This document shows, piece after piece, positions 9,951-19,114 of a DNA stretch of 64,000 nt (its first letter is position 1; the number at the start of each line of letters is the position of its first letter). This DNA comes from Eilatimonas milleporae (GTDB lineage: Bacteria > Pseudomonadota > Alphaproteobacteria > Sphingomonadales > Kordiimonadaceae), in contig NZ_REFR01000012.1 in assembly GCF_003688555.1 (NCBI RefSeq), positions 248,001-312,000 of the forward strand. Direction: 5' to 3'. A program made the translations under genes and the position numbers. The notes beneath the pieces were generated by a model. It was not told where the DNA came from and made no database searches. It was given only the letters and a program-made list of their open reading frames with translations.

Positions 9951-11442
9951 CACACTTGTCCTGTCCAGCGGTCTTTCGGTGCTTGCCGCCTGCGGTGCCG
10001 CGCCAGACAGTCAAGATTACAGTCAAGATTACAGTCAAGATTACAGCCAGGACTACAGCCAGGACTACAGCCGAGAGTTCGATGCCAATGTCGCTGGCCT
10101 GCAGGCCAAGGTGCTGTGTTCGGAGACATTCGTAGCCGGCCGTGACCCGGCGGACGTTCAAGCGGCAGAATTATCGTCCCCGAACCTCCATCCGGCTGTC
10201 GAGCGTGTCACGGCTGAAATCCTTGAAGAGACCGGGGTGAAGGGTGCTCAAGCGTCGGCCGGTGGTACAACGCGTTTCGCCGTTTTCCGCGGCCAATATG
10301 GTTGCAGCATCGTTCCCGAGGCCTATGACCTGTCCGCCCTGGTTCGCGGCGATCTGCATGACCCCGCGCTGTACCGGCAGAAGGATGCCTGGGGGGCACC
10401 GGAAAACACCGCAAACGCCCGGCATGCCGCATTGCAGGGCCTTGCAGAGGCCACGCTGGAAAATCCAAACGCACTTGCCTCGGGGCGAACCCGTGCTTTG
10501 CTGATCATGCGGAATGGGGCGCTTTTGGCCGAAGCGTATGCGCCGGGCTTTGGCCCCGAGCGCCCCATGGCAAGTTATTCCATGGGCAAGGCCCTCACCA
10601 ATGCCCTTGTCGGAATTTTGGTGCAAAAAGAAATGATCGACCTGAAGGCGCCCGTCCCTGTCGACGCCTGGCAAGGCGCGCATGATCCCCGTCGCGAGAT
10701 TACCGTCGAGCATCTTTTGCATATGTCAGCCGGGTTGGACACGGAATATGCGGGCCGCAGCGACATGGGCAGCCCCGCCATGTCAGCCTTGTTCGGGTCC
10801 CTTGACCCGGAGCATTACGCGCTTTCCAGTCGGCTGCGCCAGCCCCCCGGTACGCTGTCATGGTATTCAAACGCCAATACATTTGCCCTCATGCACATTG
10901 TTCGGACCCGGGTTGGCGGCGGCATGGCGGACCTCCAGCGCTTTATCATGGAGGAGCTGTTCAAGCCGCTGGGCATGCAGCATTCCATGATCGAGTTCAA
11001 TGCGTACGGGACCCCAATGACAACCTCCTTCAATTATGTGTCCGCGCGGGATTGGGCCCGTTTCGGGCAGCTCTACCTGAATGACGGCGTTGTAAACAAC
11101 CGCCGTATTCTGCCCGCGGGGTGGGCGCGTTATACACGCACGCCGCTGGCGTCCTCGAAGGACCGCACCTTTGGCGCCCACTGGCATGTGAATGCGGGCA
11201 GGTCTGCCGGGCATGCAGACCCGGAGCACCAGGGCAAAAACGATCGTCCCCCGATAAAATCGGTGCCGGAAGACGCACTTTTTGCTTTGGGGGACAGCGG
11301 GCAAAGCCTGATGGTGGTGCCGTCCATGAACCTGATCGTCGTCCGGCTCGGTCAGCTCCGCCCGCCGGGTGAGGGCTGGAACTATACGGCATTCCTGGAC
11401 GACCTTATGGACAGTCTTCTGTCGCAGGAGGCCGGTGGATAA
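9937..11442 (+). CDS. Serine beta-lactamase-like hydrolase, lipoprotein
   Basis: 501 residues from ATG 9937, whose leader has a lipobox (LSVLAAC), so it is probably a lipid-anchored envelope protein. Right after the lipobox lies a five-fold SQDY repeat. The catalytic domain has SxxK as SMGK (Ser about 215), a YSN motif (YSNANTF) and the family's VEHLLHMSAGLD and RILPAGWARYT blocks, as in class C beta-lactamase/esterase-like (PF00144) enzymes such as EstB or 6-aminohexanoate-dimer hydrolase. Substrates of the family range from esters to D-amino-acid amides, so it fits a pathway handling D- or non-standard amino acids. It overlaps the preceding S9 gene. A start at 9853 would place the lipobox internally and is rejected. 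Confidence 0.88.
   Translation: MRRLNTLVLSSGLSVLAACGAAPDSQDYSQDYSQDYSQDYSQDYSREFDANVAGLQAKVLCSETFVAGRDPADVQAAELSSPNLHPAVERVTAEILEETGVKGAQASAGGTTRFAVFRGQYGCSIVPEAYDLSALVRGDLHDPALYRQKDAWGAPENTANARHAALQGLAEATLENPNALASGRTRALLIMRNGALLAEAYAPGFGPERPMASYSMGKALTNALVGILVQKEMIDLKAPVPVDAWQGAHDPRREITVEHLLHMSAGLDTEYAGRSDMGSPAMSALFGSLDPEHYALSSRLRQPPGTLSWYSNANTFALMHIVRTRVGGGMADLQRFIMEELFKPLGMQHSMIEFNAYGTPMTTSFNYVSARDWARFGQLYLNDGVVNNRRILPAGWARYTRTPLASSKDRTFGAHWHVNAGRSAGHADPEHQGKNDRPPIKSVPEDALFALGDSGQSLMVVPSMNLIVVRLGQLRPPGEGWNYTAFLDDLMDSLLSQEAGG
10009..10068 (+). repeat. Five tandem 12-bp repeats coding SQDY
   Basis: Three copies of AGTCAAGATTAC and then two of AGCCAGGACTAC run without interruption, encoding five SQDY units in the linker after the lipidated cysteine. 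The two nucleotide variants differ only at synonymous sites, showing that the array grew by two rounds of duplication. Copy number is likely to vary between strains. Confidence 0.95.
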
Positions 11443-11445
11443 AGA

Positions 11446-12606
11446 TTATTCGGCGACCGGTTGAAAGCGGCCGCCCGATTTCAGTTCCGCTGCCGGCCTG
11501 TAGCGCATCCGGGATGGCGGGCCATTGCTCACGAAAACGCGCGCCGGGTCGCCGAGATCGAAAACAATCGAAGCGAAGGTGTAGTTTATTTGACTGTCGC
11601 CGCTGTCTTCCGCCGTCAGTTCGCGCGAAACAGGCTGATCAGGGTCGTCGCGGGACGACAGGGCCCTGCCTATAAGGTCAAGGGCGGAGGCGCGATCGGA
11701 AAAACCTTCACCGGCGTATTTCCGCACGGCGGCGAGGCGCGCATATGTACTTGGCGACGCGGGCGCCGTTGCCGTGGTCTCGTAATGCCCGAACCATAGC
11801 GGGTGGTTGGTGTGTAAACACAGCTGTTTCCGGGCCATGGTGCCCGGCCAGACTTCCGTCCGGGCGCCGCTTGCCTCGACGCTGACAAGCGATTGCCCGG
11901 TCGCCAATGTGTAACACTGGCCGGAGGCGTGAGTCGTCTTTTGTAGGGTATGAAGCGCTTCCTCCGGGGAGCCGGCCTCCATGATGCGCCTGACAATGCA
12001 GGAAACGGGCACGCCCGCATCATCATAGGGAAGGTCCATGAGCGCATTGCATGTGACAGCCAGACCCGCGCCGTTCATACCGCACAGCCCAAGATAACCG
12101 GGGAATGTGAGAACGAACCTGTCGAGGCCGCCGGGGTGCGCATGGTGCAGCAGTGTTTGTCCGCCAGCGCTCCAACTGCCGATATCCATGTTCTGCGCGA
12201 GAATGGCGTGGCCCAAATGCTTCGGACCGATCCCGAAAACACTGCACCGTCCCGCGGTGTCGCCTTTGACGGAACCGTTGCCGGCCCGCCGTGCGAAATT
12301 CCATTCTTCGTCCATGAGCTGAAAAGCGAAGATCAGATCAAATGCGATGTCCGCTCCACTGCTAAGACCCTTCAATTCTTCAAGCATGTGCGGATAAAGG
12401 CGGCTGACGGTGTCCAGATGCCCGGTGGCCCGTGTGAGCGTCCTCGCATAGCCGGTCACATCACCGTCAGGCGGATCAAGGCTGGCAAGCCAGCGCTTCA
12501 GATACTCTGCCACTTCCCGCCCATGGCGTTGGCCGTAGGCTTTCCCGCGCTTGAACGGTTCGGCGCAGTCTGTTTCGTGAACACGCGGTTTTGGCGATTG
12601 AAACAC
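11446..12606 (-). CDS. C45-family Ntn hydrolase (acyl-transferase/acylaminohydrolase type)
   Basis: 386 residues, no signal peptide. The pattern HETDCAEPFKRGKAYGQRHG near the N-terminus, GRCSVFGIGP with Cys about 121, AQNMDIG, and GLCGMNGAGLAVTCN match peptidase family C45 (penicillin acyl-CoA:6-APA acyltransferase relatives). In that family a precursor cleaves itself before the cysteine, which becomes the N-terminal nucleophile. Bacterial members hydrolyse amide bonds of varied acylated amino acids. It stops 4 bases after the end of the convergent SxxK hydrolase gene and lies 6 bases downstream of the alpha/beta hydrolase at 12613, with which it probably forms an operon under the 14255 operator. 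Confidence 0.8.
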   Translation of the reverse strand: MFQSPKPRVHETDCAEPFKRGKAYGQRHGREVAEYLKRWLASLDPPDGDVTGYARTLTRATGHLDTVSRLYPHMLEELKGLSSGADIAFDLIFAFQLMDEEWNFARRAGNGSVKGDTAGRCSVFGIGPKHLGHAILAQNMDIGSWSAGGQTLLHHAHPGGLDRFVLTFPGYLGLCGMNGAGLAVTCNALMDLPYDDAGVPVSCIVRRIMEAGSPEEALHTLQKTTHASGQCYTLATGQSLVSVEASGARTEVWPGTMARKQLCLHTNHPLWFGHYETTATAPASPSTYARLAAVRKYAGEGFSDRASALDLIGRALSSRDDPDQPVSRELTAEDSGDSQINYTFASIVFDLGDPARVFVSNGPPSRMRYRPAAELKSGGRFQPVAE

Positions 12607-12612
12607 TTGTGC

Positions 12613-14223
12613 TCACATCATTCCCAATATGAAGTTGCCGAGCCCCATGCGAAACCCAAGGCGTGCGATCCACGGCGGGACATCAAATTCCATGATTGGC
12701 AGGTCGATCTCTTCAGGCACATCGTTAAGCGCCTTGCCGGCCAGGAAGCGCTTTTTCAGCGGCAGAAAATCATCCCAAAGTGCTTCTATTTCGCGGTGCC
12801 GGTGGCCGCCGCCATTGACGAGGATTTCATGGCGGTTGGGAAACTTGCGTAAAGCGCGCCGTGCGCCGTCCGGCGGCGTGTTCCCGTCGAATGAGCCGAT
12901 GACGGCGAAAACGGGCACGGGCGACGTAAACGGATCGGCCCAGCTTTTGTCCAGGCGGGGAATGTCAAGCTCATCACAACCAAAGAGCGTGGAATAGGGA
13001 ACGGCAAAGCTGCCCGTCCAGTGTGCCTCCATCGGCTTGGCCTTTTCCGCATTGAAACGCGTCATGAAGGCGTCGCTGTTGACCTCGTTACAAATGGTGG
13101 CGATTGACGACACATTGACCTCTGGCGTTTCAGCTTTCAGCCCGGCTTCCAGTTGTTTGGTGAGCAAGTCGGCAACGCCCTGATAGGCGCCTCGGTCAAG
13201 GGCAAAGATCAGACCGGGCAGTTTCGCGGCGCCTTGACGGTGCTGCGTTGCACCCGCCAGATACAAGAGGAAGGTTAGCGTTTCCGGGTCAAAACGCAGC
13301 GTTTCTTCCCGTCCGTTAAAGCGCACGGTGACGTCCCTCGGAGACTGTTGGAGCCGGCGCATAAGCCCGTCCACGACATCGACGAATTTGCGTTGTCCGA
13401 ACAGTTTCTCGGCGTCGGGGTTCGCATCAATGCGCGCGCCCAGATCCTCAAAGGCGGCTTGCATTTCGCTTGGCAGGTCAATGGCGCCGTCGAGACCAAA
13501 AACACCGCTCAGGGCCGCGCGGTAAACATGTGCGCCATGGCGTTTGATGATCGACATGGCCCAATAACTTGCGAAGCTGTTGCCGGTCAGGGAATATTTC
13601 TCATAGCCCAGAGCCGTTGCCAGTTCATGCACATCGTCGGCATATTCCCTGGGATTGTAGCCGCGTAAATCCATGCCTTGCCCCTTGTGTCGCGCTATAC
13701 ATTTCGCGGCTGCGGCGATGAGCGTGTTCCGATACCGCGTAAAGTCATACACGAAGACATCGGGTCTGACAGGGCAGGACAGGCGGGGCTCGGATGTGCC
13801 CAGTCCGCGACCGTCAACGAGGATATAATCGGCAACGTCTTGCATTTCTGTCAGGACGTTGAGTCGTTTTGACCGCGATTCAATGATGGCATCCCCGCTT
13901 GGGCCGCCATGCAGCAGAAACACCGGCGGTGCGGGTGTCGGCGTGGTGGCCGGTATGCGGATGAAAGCGACTTTGATCCAGCGGCTGTCCGGGTCGCCCC
14001 GCACTTCGGGAACCGTGATATATCCTTTTTCGCCGGTCAGTGTGTTGCCTTCGGTGTCATTAAAAACATGCTCGCCAACACTGATTTTTCGTGCGCTGTC
14101 CACGGAAGCCAACGATTGGGGACCGGCGTGGGCGCCTGCACTGAAAGCGAGCGCAACCACAAAAACAGTATCGGACAGCCGCGTCGGCAATCGCAACATG
14201 GGGCGGTTTCGTTTGGGCCGCAT
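12613..14223 (-). CDS. Exported alpha/beta hydrolase (proline iminopeptidase/TAP-like)
   Basis: 536 residues from ATG 14223; its ribosome site is GGAG about 11 bases upstream, and an earlier TTG at 14250 would overlap less well. A signal peptide (TVFVVALAFSAGAHA) precedes an alpha/beta hydrolase: FLLHGGPSGD oxyanion strand, DYILVDGRGLGTS, nucleophile elbow LTGNSFASYWA (Ser about 216), an Asp in AVIGSFDGNTPP and a late His in GGGHRHREI. The HGGP motif is characteristic of prolyl aminopeptidases and tripeptidyl aminopeptidases. The operator-like palindrome at 14255 lies about 30 bases upstream of the start. Confidence 0.85.
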   Translation of the reverse strand: MRPKRNRPMLRLPTRLSDTVFVVALAFSAGAHAGPQSLASVDSARKISVGEHVFNDTEGNTLTGEKGYITVPEVRGDPDSRWIKVAFIRIPATTPTPAPPVFLLHGGPSGDAIIESRSKRLNVLTEMQDVADYILVDGRGLGTSEPRLSCPVRPDVFVYDFTRYRNTLIAAAAKCIARHKGQGMDLRGYNPREYADDVHELATALGYEKYSLTGNSFASYWAMSIIKRHGAHVYRAALSGVFGLDGAIDLPSEMQAAFEDLGARIDANPDAEKLFGQRKFVDVVDGLMRRLQQSPRDVTVRFNGREETLRFDPETLTFLLYLAGATQHRQGAAKLPGLIFALDRGAYQGVADLLTKQLEAGLKAETPEVNVSSIATICNEVNSDAFMTRFNAEKAKPMEAHWTGSFAVPYSTLFGCDELDIPRLDKSWADPFTSPVPVFAVIGSFDGNTPPDGARRALRKFPNRHEILVNGGGHRHREIEALWDDFLPLKKRFLAGKALNDVPEEIDLPIMEFDVPPWIARLGFRMGLGNFILGMM

Positions 14224-14254
14224 AAGCACATTCACTCCGCTGAAACACAAGTGT

Positions 14255-14268
14255 TGATAACGCTACCA
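14255..14268. promoter_or_regulatory. LacI-type operator upstream of the alpha/beta hydrolase
   Basis: TGATAACGCTACCA matches the perfect palindrome at 4405 at 12 of 14 positions. It sits between the minus-strand hydrolase (start 14223) and the plus-strand soxB gene (start 14619) and could affect either. The remaining gap to 14618 contains no gene I can support. Confidence 0.55.
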
Positions 14269-14618
14269 TTTTACCTTAGGATCGCGGGACCTGTCCAGAT
14301 TTATATGCCCGGGTTTAGAGGCGTCTCATACGCGCGCGGCTGCATGAAAGGACTGAGTGGGGCTGTGGTGAAACTCGTATTGTATAGCGGTGGCATATCA
14401 AATCGCCGTCTTTGGCGGCGCTGGTTTGACGTCCGTGTTTTTGCCCTGGCGCCTTGCGGCCCGTCTGCAATGACATCCCGGCATGATCCTGCGTCTTTCG
14501 CTGGCGCGGGGCGCTGTTCCGGATATGCCATGGCGCCATCGGGACAGCCCTCATGCCGCGCATGGCCATACCCGGACGATGCCGCCAGCCGGTCCGCGAC
14601 CATGATGGGACCCCGACA

Positions 14619-15866
14619 TTGAAATACTCCGCCTTAAATCTTCTGCGGCAGGGGATCGCCGGTCATAAGGGCTGGCCGGCCGCCTGGGCGTCGCCGGAGC
14701 CGAAAAAGTCCTATGATGTCATCATCATCGGCGGCGGCGGGCACGGCCTGGCAACGGCACACTATCTTGCAAGGAATCACGGGATTGCCAGCGTCGCGGT
14801 GCTGGAGCGTGCCTGGATCGGCGGCGGGAATACGGGCCGCAACACAACCGTCGTGCGTTCAAACTATTTCTTCCCCGAAAGTGCCGCCTTCTATGATTTT
14901 TCCCTGAAATTATATGAAGGCCTGTCCGACGAGTTGAATTTCAACATCATGCTGAGCCAGCGCGGCATGATGACATTGGCGCATAGCCATCATGACCTTG
15001 AGATGATGAACCGGTCCTGTAACGCCATGCTGATCAATGGCGTGCCCGCGCAGATGCTGACACCGGATGAGATCGGGAAACGTGCGCCGGCGCTGGATAT
15101 GTCGGCTGATGCACGCCATCCGGTTTTGGGTGCGCTGATGCAGGAGCGCGCCGGCGTTGCCCGTCACGATGCCGTGGCCTGGGGATATGCCCGGCAGGCC
15201 AGTGCCATGGGGGTTGACATCATTCAAAACTGTGAGGTGACGGGCTTCGAGACCGTCTCTGGCCGGGTAACGGGCGTGCGCACCAGTCGCGGTGATATCG
15301 CCTGCGAACGGGTTGGTATCGCCGTTGCCGGTCACTCATCGGTCATGGCCAATATGGTCGGCGCACGTTTGCCGCTGCGCAGTTTTGCCCTGCAGGCATT
15401 TGTCTCCGAACCCCTGAAGCCCGTTCTGGATACGGTTGTCCTCTCGCCGGCAACCGGGGTGTATGTAAGCCAGTCCGACAAGGGGGAACTGGTGATAGGG
15501 GCCGGGCTGGACCTTTATACATCGTATGCGCAGCGCGGTAATTTGCCGATGATTGAGGATGCCGTGGCCGGTCTCATCGCGATGTTTCCGGGTTTCAGCA
15601 GACTGCGCCTTCTGCGTCAATGGGCCGGGATCGTCGATGTGGTGCAGGATTCGACCGCGATCATGGACCGGCTGATGTATGACGGCCTTTATATCAATTG
15701 TGGATGGGGCACCGGCGGTTTCAAGGCCATACCGGCGGGCGGATACACGTTTGCCCACATGATCGCGCATAATGCCGCGCATCCTCTCACGGAGGGTTTC
15801 GGCCTGGACAGATTTGCCTCCGGCGCCTTGATTGACGAAGCCGCCGCATCGGGCATCGCGCACTAG
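14619..15866 (+). CDS. soxB: Sarcosine oxidase, beta subunit
   Basis: 415 residues from a TTG start at 14619 (LKYSALNLLRQGIAGHKGWPAAW aligns with the usual SoxB N-terminus; GGGA lies upstream). The FAD site is IIGGGGHGLATAHYLA near residue 30. ARHDAVAWGYARQASAMGVD contains the histidine at the position where heterotetrameric enzymes attach FMN covalently. The C-terminus has the GTGGFKAIPAGG flavin motif. With SoxD, SoxA and SoxG it oxidatively demethylates sarcosine to glycine, passing the methyl carbon to tetrahydrofolate or releasing formaldehyde. An ATG start at 14553 would give a 22-residue arginine-rich extension absent from the family. It leads a four-gene operon. Confidence 0.93.
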   Translation: MKYSALNLLRQGIAGHKGWPAAWASPEPKKSYDVIIIGGGGHGLATAHYLARNHGIASVAVLERAWIGGGNTGRNTTVVRSNYFFPESAAFYDFSLKLYEGLSDELNFNIMLSQRGMMTLAHSHHDLEMMNRSCNAMLINGVPAQMLTPDEIGKRAPALDMSADARHPVLGALMQERAGVARHDAVAWGYARQASAMGVDIIQNCEVTGFETVSGRVTGVRTSRGDIACERVGIAVAGHSSVMANMVGARLPLRSFALQAFVSEPLKPVLDTVVLSPATGVYVSQSDKGELVIGAGLDLYTSYAQRGNLPMIEDAVAGLIAMFPGFSRLRLLRQWAGIVDVVQDSTAIMDRLMYDGLYINCGWGTGGFKAIPAGGYTFAHMIAHNAAHPLTEGFGLDRFASGALIDEAAASGIAH

Positions 15867-15878
15867 GGAAACCGGACA

Positions 15879-16163
15879 ATGATGCTTATTCCTTGCCCTT
15901 TTTGCGGGCCGCGAGACGAAGCGGAATTTCACTGCGCGGACGAAAGCCATATTGCCCGTCCCGAGCCGTTCCGCGACGTGCCGGAAGAAGACTGGGCGCA
16001 CTATTTGTTCTACCGGGAGAATCCGAAAGGAATTGTCGCGGAACGCTGGCACCACCGCTTCGGCTGCGGCCTTTGGTTCAATATCGCGCGCGATACCCGC
16101 ACCCATGAGATCACGCGCGTCTATGAAATGACCGATCCCAGACCTGATCCGGAGGCCTCATGA
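15879..16163 (+). CDS. soxD: Sarcosine oxidase, delta subunit
   Basis: 94 residues, the normal SoxD size. It opens with LIPCPFCGPRDEAEFHC, in which Cys-x2-Cys plus later His/Cys bind the structural zinc ion, and contains WHHRFGCGLWFNIARDT as in the family. It lies 12 bases after soxB and its TGA overlaps the ATG of soxA (ATGA), typical of coupled subunits. ATG 15882 is an equally good start. Confidence 0.92.
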   Translation: MMLIPCPFCGPRDEAEFHCADESHIARPEPFRDVPEEDWAHYLFYRENPKGIVAERWHHRFGCGLWFNIARDTRTHEITRVYEMTDPRPDPEAS

Positions 16164-19114
16164 GCGGGTATCGTCTGAACGGCGGCGGATTGATCGACCG
16201 TGACAGTCCTGTGAACTTTACCTTCAACGGCAGGGCGTATCGGGGATTTGAGGGCGACACGCTGGCCTCGGCGCTCATCGCCAACGGCGTGGACGTGGTG
16301 GGACGCAGCTTTAAATATCATCGTCCGCGCGGTTTCCTCGCCGCCGGGGTCGAGGAGTCGAACGGTCTCGTGCAACTGGGCACCGGTGCACGCAGCACGC
16401 CAAATCTGAAAGCGACAATGGTACCGCTGTTCGAGGGCCTTGGCGCCAACAGCGTGAATGCCTGGCCCAGTTTGCGCTTTGACCTTGGCAGCGTGAACGG
16501 CCTGATCAGCTGTTTCTTGCCGGCGGGCTTCTATTACAAAACCTTCATGCGGCCCGGCTGGCGTTTTTTTGAGCCCTTTATCCGCCGCGCCGCCGGCCTT
16601 GGCATCGCGCCGACAGGCCCGGACCCGGACCATTATGATACCCGTCATGCGGCCTGCGATGTTCTGATCGTGGGAGGAGGGCCCGCCGGGCTGGCCGCGG
16701 CGGTCAGTGCCGCCCGCGGTGGCCTTGACGTGATCATCGCCGATGACGGTCCGGAGCTTGGCGGCAGTTTATTATGGAACGGCGAGGAGGCGGCGTTGGC
16801 GTTCGCGCGTCGGGCTGACGCGGAGTTGAGGGCGTTCGGTAATGTCACCCGGCTGTGCCTGACATCGGTGTTTGGATATTATGATCACAATTCCCTGGCG
16901 GCACGGCAATATCTGAAAGCCCCGTCGTCCGGGACGGCGGAGGGCGGTGTCGCTGAGAGAGTGTGGAAAATCCGTGCAACGCACGTGATCCTGGCGACAG
17001 GTGCTATCGAACGCCCGCTTGTCTTTGCCGATAACGATCGTCCGGGCATCATGCTGAGCGCGGCCGCGCAGGAGTATGCCGTCAGGTACGGTGTCGGCGC
17101 CGGCCGCGCGGCGGTCCTGTTCACCAATAATGACGACGCCTATAAAGCGGCCCTGTCCTTACGCAAAGCAGGCATCGACATGCGCGCGGTCGTCGATGTC
17201 CGTGCGTCGCCGGGCGGTATCTGGTCTGAACGTGTGCGCGCCGCCGGATTGGAGATTTACACCGCCAGCGGAATTGTTGCCGTGCATGGCGGGAAACGTG
17301 TGCATGGTTTGGACGTTGCCGCCCTTGACGGTACAGCGCGACGGACACTCCGCTGCGATCTGCTGCTGATGTCCGGCGGCTGGGTGCCACGGGTTCAGCT
17401 TTTCGCGCAGTCTGGCGGCAGGCTGCGTTTTGACGACAGGTTACAGGCTTTTTGTCCCGGCAGCGGTGTTCAGCGGCAGACCAGCGTAGGGGCCTGCAAT
17501 GGTGTGTTTGGGCTGTCGCGGATCTGGCGGGACGCGGTCGGCGCGGTTCAGGCCATTTGCGATCGGCATGGCCGCGATGTCTGTCCGCCCCCAAATCCGT
17601 TTTCGGAGGACACCGGGGCAACGGCCACCGCGCCGGGTCCCTGCCGTGTTCCGGCAGACCTTGCGCCCGGTAAAGCCTGGATCGACTATCAAAACGATGT
17701 GACAGCGTCCGATGTCGAACTTGCCGCGCGCGAAAACTATGTCTCGGTCGAACACCTCAAGCGTTACACCACCCTCGGTATGGCGAGCGACCAGGGCAAA
17801 ACCAGCAACCTGAACGGCTTTGCCGTCATGGCGGCAGCGCGCGGCGTGGGTGTTGCGGATGTCGGGACGACGAAATTCCGGCCCCCTTACGATCCCGTCA
17901 CATTCGGTGCGCTTGCAGGCCGCCGCGTTGGCGACCTGTATCACCCTCTGCGCCGCTTGCCGACACATGCGTTGCAGATTGGCCTGAACGCCCGGATGGA
18001 GGATTGGGGCGGCTGGTCGCGGCCAAGTCATTACGCGCGAAACGGTGAGACCCGTCAGGACGCTGTTTTCCGCGAAGCCCTCACGGTTCGAACCGCGGTT
18101 GGAGTATTTGAAGGCTCCCCCCTGGGCAAGATAGAGGTCAAAGGGCCCGATGCCGCCACCTTCCTTGACAGGATCTACGTCAATACGGCGTCAACCCTGA
18201 AACCGGGCAAGGCCCGTTATGGCCTAATGGCGAATGAAAATGGCGTGGTGTTTGACGACGGTGTGTTCTTCCGCCTGTCTGACGATCACTTCTTGTGCAG
18301 CACAACCAGCGGCGGCGCACAACGGGTGTATGACTGGATGCAGGAGTGGTTGCAGTGTGAATGGGTGAATTTGGAGGTGCTGGTTGCCAATGTCACCTCC
18401 TCATGGGCGACATTTGCTGTCGCCGGTCCGTTGGCGCGGGATGTTCTTGCAAGGCTCTGCGGCGATACCGATTTGAACGCGCGGGCCTTGGCGCATATGT
18501 CCTGCACACAAGGCGTGATCTGCGGCGTTCCCATGCGTCTACACCGTGTCAGCTTTACCGGCGAGCTCTCCTATGAAGTCAATGTGCCGGCTGGCTTTGG
18601 ACCGCAGGTCTGGACCGCCCTGACGGAAGCGGGAGCGCGGTACGGTATCGCGCCCTATGGTATCGAAGCCAATCTGCTGCTGCGCACGGAAAAGGGGTAT
18701 TTACATGTGGGTGCCGATACGGACGGCACCACCCTGCCACAGGATATCGGTTTTGGCGGACCGGTCGCAAGAAAGACATCGGATTTCATCGGCCGGCGCT
18801 CGATGCTGCGCAGGGACGCCGTGCGCGCGGACAGGTTCCAGTTTGTCGGCTTGCAGGCGTTTGATGCCAAAGAAGTTTTGCCCGTAGGCGCCCATATCGT
18901 CAGACACGATGACGGGCGGCGTAAAACCGACGGCTATGTCACCTCCAGTCACTGGAGCCCCACATTGCTGCACGGTGTGGCGCTGGGCCGTGTGCGGGCC
19001 GGCCGCGACCGGTTCGGGGAGGTGGTCGAGGTCTATGACAACGGCAACAGTTACAGAGCGAAAATCGTCAGCCCGGTATTCTATGATGCGAAAGGAGAGC
19101 GCCTTGCAGCCTGA
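16160..19114 (+). CDS. soxA: Sarcosine oxidase, alpha subunit
   Basis: 984 residues, full length for SoxA. In order: an N-terminal 2Fe-2S-like fold without cluster (FTFNGRAYRGFEGDTLASAL), a nucleotide-binding oxidoreductase domain with IVGGGPAGLAAAVSA near residue 170 that binds NAD, a central region with the C-terminal small domain, and from about residue 610 a GcvT-like tetrahydrofolate-binding aminomethyltransferase domain (TFLDRIYVNTASTLKPGKARYGLM, GELSYEVNVP, GYLHVGADTDGTTLPQDIG). The GcvT part accepts the methyl group as methylene-THF. The gene is coupled to soxD by ATGA and overlaps the start of soxG. Confidence 0.95.
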   Translation: MSGYRLNGGGLIDRDSPVNFTFNGRAYRGFEGDTLASALIANGVDVVGRSFKYHRPRGFLAAGVEESNGLVQLGTGARSTPNLKATMVPLFEGLGANSVNAWPSLRFDLGSVNGLISCFLPAGFYYKTFMRPGWRFFEPFIRRAAGLGIAPTGPDPDHYDTRHAACDVLIVGGGPAGLAAAVSAARGGLDVIIADDGPELGGSLLWNGEEAALAFARRADAELRAFGNVTRLCLTSVFGYYDHNSLAARQYLKAPSSGTAEGGVAERVWKIRATHVILATGAIERPLVFADNDRPGIMLSAAAQEYAVRYGVGAGRAAVLFTNNDDAYKAALSLRKAGIDMRAVVDVRASPGGIWSERVRAAGLEIYTASGIVAVHGGKRVHGLDVAALDGTARRTLRCDLLLMSGGWVPRVQLFAQSGGRLRFDDRLQAFCPGSGVQRQTSVGACNGVFGLSRIWRDAVGAVQAICDRHGRDVCPPPNPFSEDTGATATAPGPCRVPADLAPGKAWIDYQNDVTASDVELAARENYVSVEHLKRYTTLGMASDQGKTSNLNGFAVMAAARGVGVADVGTTKFRPPYDPVTFGALAGRRVGDLYHPLRRLPTHALQIGLNARMEDWGGWSRPSHYARNGETRQDAVFREALTVRTAVGVFEGSPLGKIEVKGPDAATFLDRIYVNTASTLKPGKARYGLMANENGVVFDDGVFFRLSDDHFLCSTTSGGAQRVYDWMQEWLQCEWVNLEVLVANVTSSWATFAVAGPLARDVLARLCGDTDLNARALAHMSCTQGVICGVPMRLHRVSFTGELSYEVNVPAGFGPQVWTALTEAGARYGIAPYGIEANLLLRTEKGYLHVGADTDGTTLPQDIGFGGPVARKTSDFIGRRSMLRRDAVRADRFQFVGLQAFDAKEVLPVGAHIVRHDDGRRKTDGYVTSSHWSPTLLHGVALGRVRAGRDRFGEVVEVYDNGNSYRAKIVSPVFYDAKGERLAA

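Noticed and set aside
10009-10068. Possible short CRISPR-like or satellite array
   Set aside because: The 12-bp units are contiguous without spacers and remain in frame inside a coding sequence, so it is a coding tandem repeat.
11950-12852. 300-codon plus-strand frame
   Set aside because: Lies antisense to the C45 and alpha/beta hydrolase genes, which have full catalytic motifs; long only because of GC-rich codon bias.
13909-14622. 237-codon plus-strand frame
   Set aside because: Antisense to the alpha/beta hydrolase and runs through its operator; no domain.
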